This document shows positions 7,169 to 8,139 of a stretch of DNA of 8,139 nucleotides, piece after piece (within the stretch, counting starts at the first letter, position 1; each line of letters opens with the position of its first letter). This DNA comes from an uncultured delta proteobacterium (GTDB lineage: Bacteria; RBG-13-61-14; DRUE01), in contig CAIUDS010000294.1 of the NCBI GenBank assembly GCA_903897985.1, positions 1 to 8,139 of the forward strand. Direction: 5' to 3'. Below the pieces are notes generated by a model. It did not search any database. It had not been told where the DNA came from and saw only the letters and a program-made list of their open reading frames with translations. The position numbers and the translations under genes were made by a program.

Positions 7169-7924
7169 TCAAATCTTCACAACCGTCTTCTCATCCACCC
7201 AGCCGACCATGCCCGGCGGAAGCTCGATCTTGCAGTAGCCGTTTCCGCACTCGCGGATCAGGATCCGGGCGCCCGCGGGAAGCTCGAACTGCGAATTGAA
7301 ACTCTCGCCCGGCCCGCTTCTTACCGACACCGTCTGTGCTACCACCACGCCGGCCGGTTCCAGCTCCCGGCTGTACCTGAAGCCGAACCCAAAACCGGCG
7401 AAGATCATTATCAGGATAAAGATAATATTGAAAAGCAGCAAAACCCGGCGGACCGGCCGCCGCCTGGCCATCAGGAACAGGAACAGCAAAACCCAGAATC
7501 CCCAGATGGAAACGCTCAGGACCATCCCCCATTTTTTGGCCGGCCCCAAGTCGCGCAGCCGGCGCAGAAAATCGGTGGGCATTTTTTTCTCCGGTATGGC
7601 CAGGGACTCGGAAACCTGTTTTTCCAGCAACTCCAGATTGGCGCGCAGGTCCGGGGCATTCGGATTGAGCTTTTCCGCGCGTTGCCAATAAAGCGCGGCT
7701 CGGCCCCGGTCGCCGGCCTTGTAATAGGCGTTCCCCAAATTGTAATATAGATCACTGTTGTTGATCCCGGCCGCGGCGGCCTTTTCATAGAGCGCGACCG
7801 CCGGCTGGAACGAGCCCGCGCGAAAGGCGGCATTGCCCTGGTCATAAAGCGCGGCTGCGGCTTCGCCCGCGCAGGCGGCTCGGGCCAAAATCATCAGGGC
7901 CAGGATGGTCAGGAATTTTTTCAT
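7169..7924 (-). CDS. batE: BatE-like TPR and SH3 domain membrane protein
   Basis: The 251-residue protein begins with a signal peptide (1-19, ending AACAG). Two TPR units follow at about 24-57 and 58-91 (ALYDQGNAAFRAGSFQPAV, then LYYNLGNAYYKAGDRGRAA). Two transmembrane helices lie at 133-152 and 160-182, and a C-terminal bacterial SH3 domain covers 193-251 (VSVRSGPG, WVDEKTVVKI). This order is that of BatE-type proteins in the Bat (Bacteroides aerotolerance) operon, thought to act with VWA proteins BatA/BatB and with BatD at the membrane. The ATG at 7924 overlaps the upstream gene's TGA (ATGA), with GGAGAAGAG a little upstream. The frame stays open further upstream, but the signal peptide fixes this start. 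The function of Bat proteins is still loosely defined, with links to oxidative or envelope stress and to MoxR-type ATPases. Confidence 0.87.
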   Translation of the reverse strand: MKKFLTILALMILARAACAGEAAAALYDQGNAAFRAGSFQPAVALYEKAAAAGINNSDLYYNLGNAYYKAGDRGRAALYWQRAEKLNPNAPDLRANLELLEKQVSESLAIPEKKMPTDFLRRLRDLGPAKKWGMVLSVSIWGFWVLLFLFLMARRRPVRRVLLLFNIIFILIMIFAGFGFGFRYSRELEPAGVVVAQTVSVRSGPGESFNSQFELPAGARILIRECGNGYCKIELPPGMVGWVDEKTVVKI

Positions 7925-8139
7925 TTCAGGCTCTTCTCCAGGGATGCGACCAGTTTTTCGCCGCGGCCGATCAGGTCGTCGGTGCTCTCCATTTTTCCGC
8001 CGTATGAGAAACCGGCGAGCGCGGAGAGCAAGGTCAGGTATTCCTTTATCTGCTCCGGCGCCGCGCCGGCCTTGGCCAGGATTTCCTGGATGTCTTCCTC
8101 CAACAGCCCCCACGGACTCTGGTTGAAGCGGTCGCCCAG
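7921..8139 (-). CDS. batD: C-terminal end of a BatD-like protein (5' part beyond the right edge)
   Basis: The frame is open from the right edge to TGA at 7923-7921, giving 72 residues with no stop. It is helical and charged, with no membrane segment. It resembles the small cytoplasmic tail of BatD proteins: a helix pair around LLEEDIQEILAKAG, a middle segment ending LAGFSYGGK, and a final helix DLIGRGEKLVASLEKSL. The aromatic-glycine 'FxYGG' before a last amphipathic helix and the ATGA overlap with batE agree with the usual batD-batE order. A TTG inside the frame at 8103 is not taken as the start, because coding sequence continues past it to the window edge. The fragment is short, so the name depends largely on the neighbour. 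Confidence 0.68.
   Translation of the reverse strand: MGDRFNQSPWGLLEEDIQEILAKAGAAPEQIKEYLTLLSALAGFSYGGKMESTDDLIGRGEKLVASLEKSLK

Noticed and set aside
7925..8113. 63-codon N-terminal extension of BatE
   Set aside because: The extension overlaps the BatD-like coding frame and would bury a good signal peptide that starts at the ATG at 7924.
1..8139. CRISPR array, tRNA, insertion sequence, phage or toxin-antitoxin system
   Set aside because: I saw no direct-repeat arrays, cloverleaf sequence, transposase motifs or terminal inverted repeats. Gene packing and base use look uniform and chromosomal.

Overview
The window comes from a bacterial chromosome, GC-rich by eye, and is almost fully coding. 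All seven genes I can support lie on the minus strand, so they read from high to low coordinates. The gene set points to a free-living bacterium with the non-mevalonate isoprenoid pathway, UDP-sugar surface chemistry and a Bat (Bacteroides aerotolerance) system. No ribosomal RNA, tRNA or phylogenetic marker is present, so I cannot name the lineage. The mix of a Bat operon, an IspH-UbiA fusion and a large M6 metalloprotease with DNxDGxLDPGE-type repeats resembles uncultivated, deep-branching Gram-negative-type phyla; that is an impression only.

Right part (8139 to 4470/3544), in order of transcription: the last 72 codons of a BatD-like protein, batE (ATGA overlap), galU (16 nt gap, good Shine-Dalgarno), a gene fusing IspH to a UbiA-type membrane prenyltransferase (55 nt gap, TTG start), and a YdjM-family membrane metal-dependent hydrolase whose ATG shares one base with the fusion gene's stop (TAATG). 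Spacing suggests a single operon, possibly with an extra weak promoter before the fusion gene.

Middle: 108 nt of non-coding sequence (3436-3543) holds the clearest promoter in the window: TTGACA, 16 nt, TAGAAT, reading leftward. It starts a second transcription unit.

Left part (3435 to 1): a polytopic GT-C/ArnT-like glycosyltransferase with a TTG start, overlapping by 14 nt an M6-family secreted metalloprotease that runs off the left edge after 608 codons. The protease has an intact HELGHLFGLPD zinc site, a CARDB-like beta-sandwich and the beginning of a further extracellular domain.

Functionally the right unit mixes envelope-stress/Bat functions with sugar-nucleotide and isoprenoid-lipid supply. 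The left unit pairs a lipid-linked-sugar type glycosyltransferase with an exported protease. The most unusual object is the IspH-UbiA fusion. Its UbiA half keeps the second aspartate-rich motif but seems to have lost the acidic residues of the first. Long open frames on the plus strand across 139-1778, 1849-3060 and 5109-6296 are antisense shadows.
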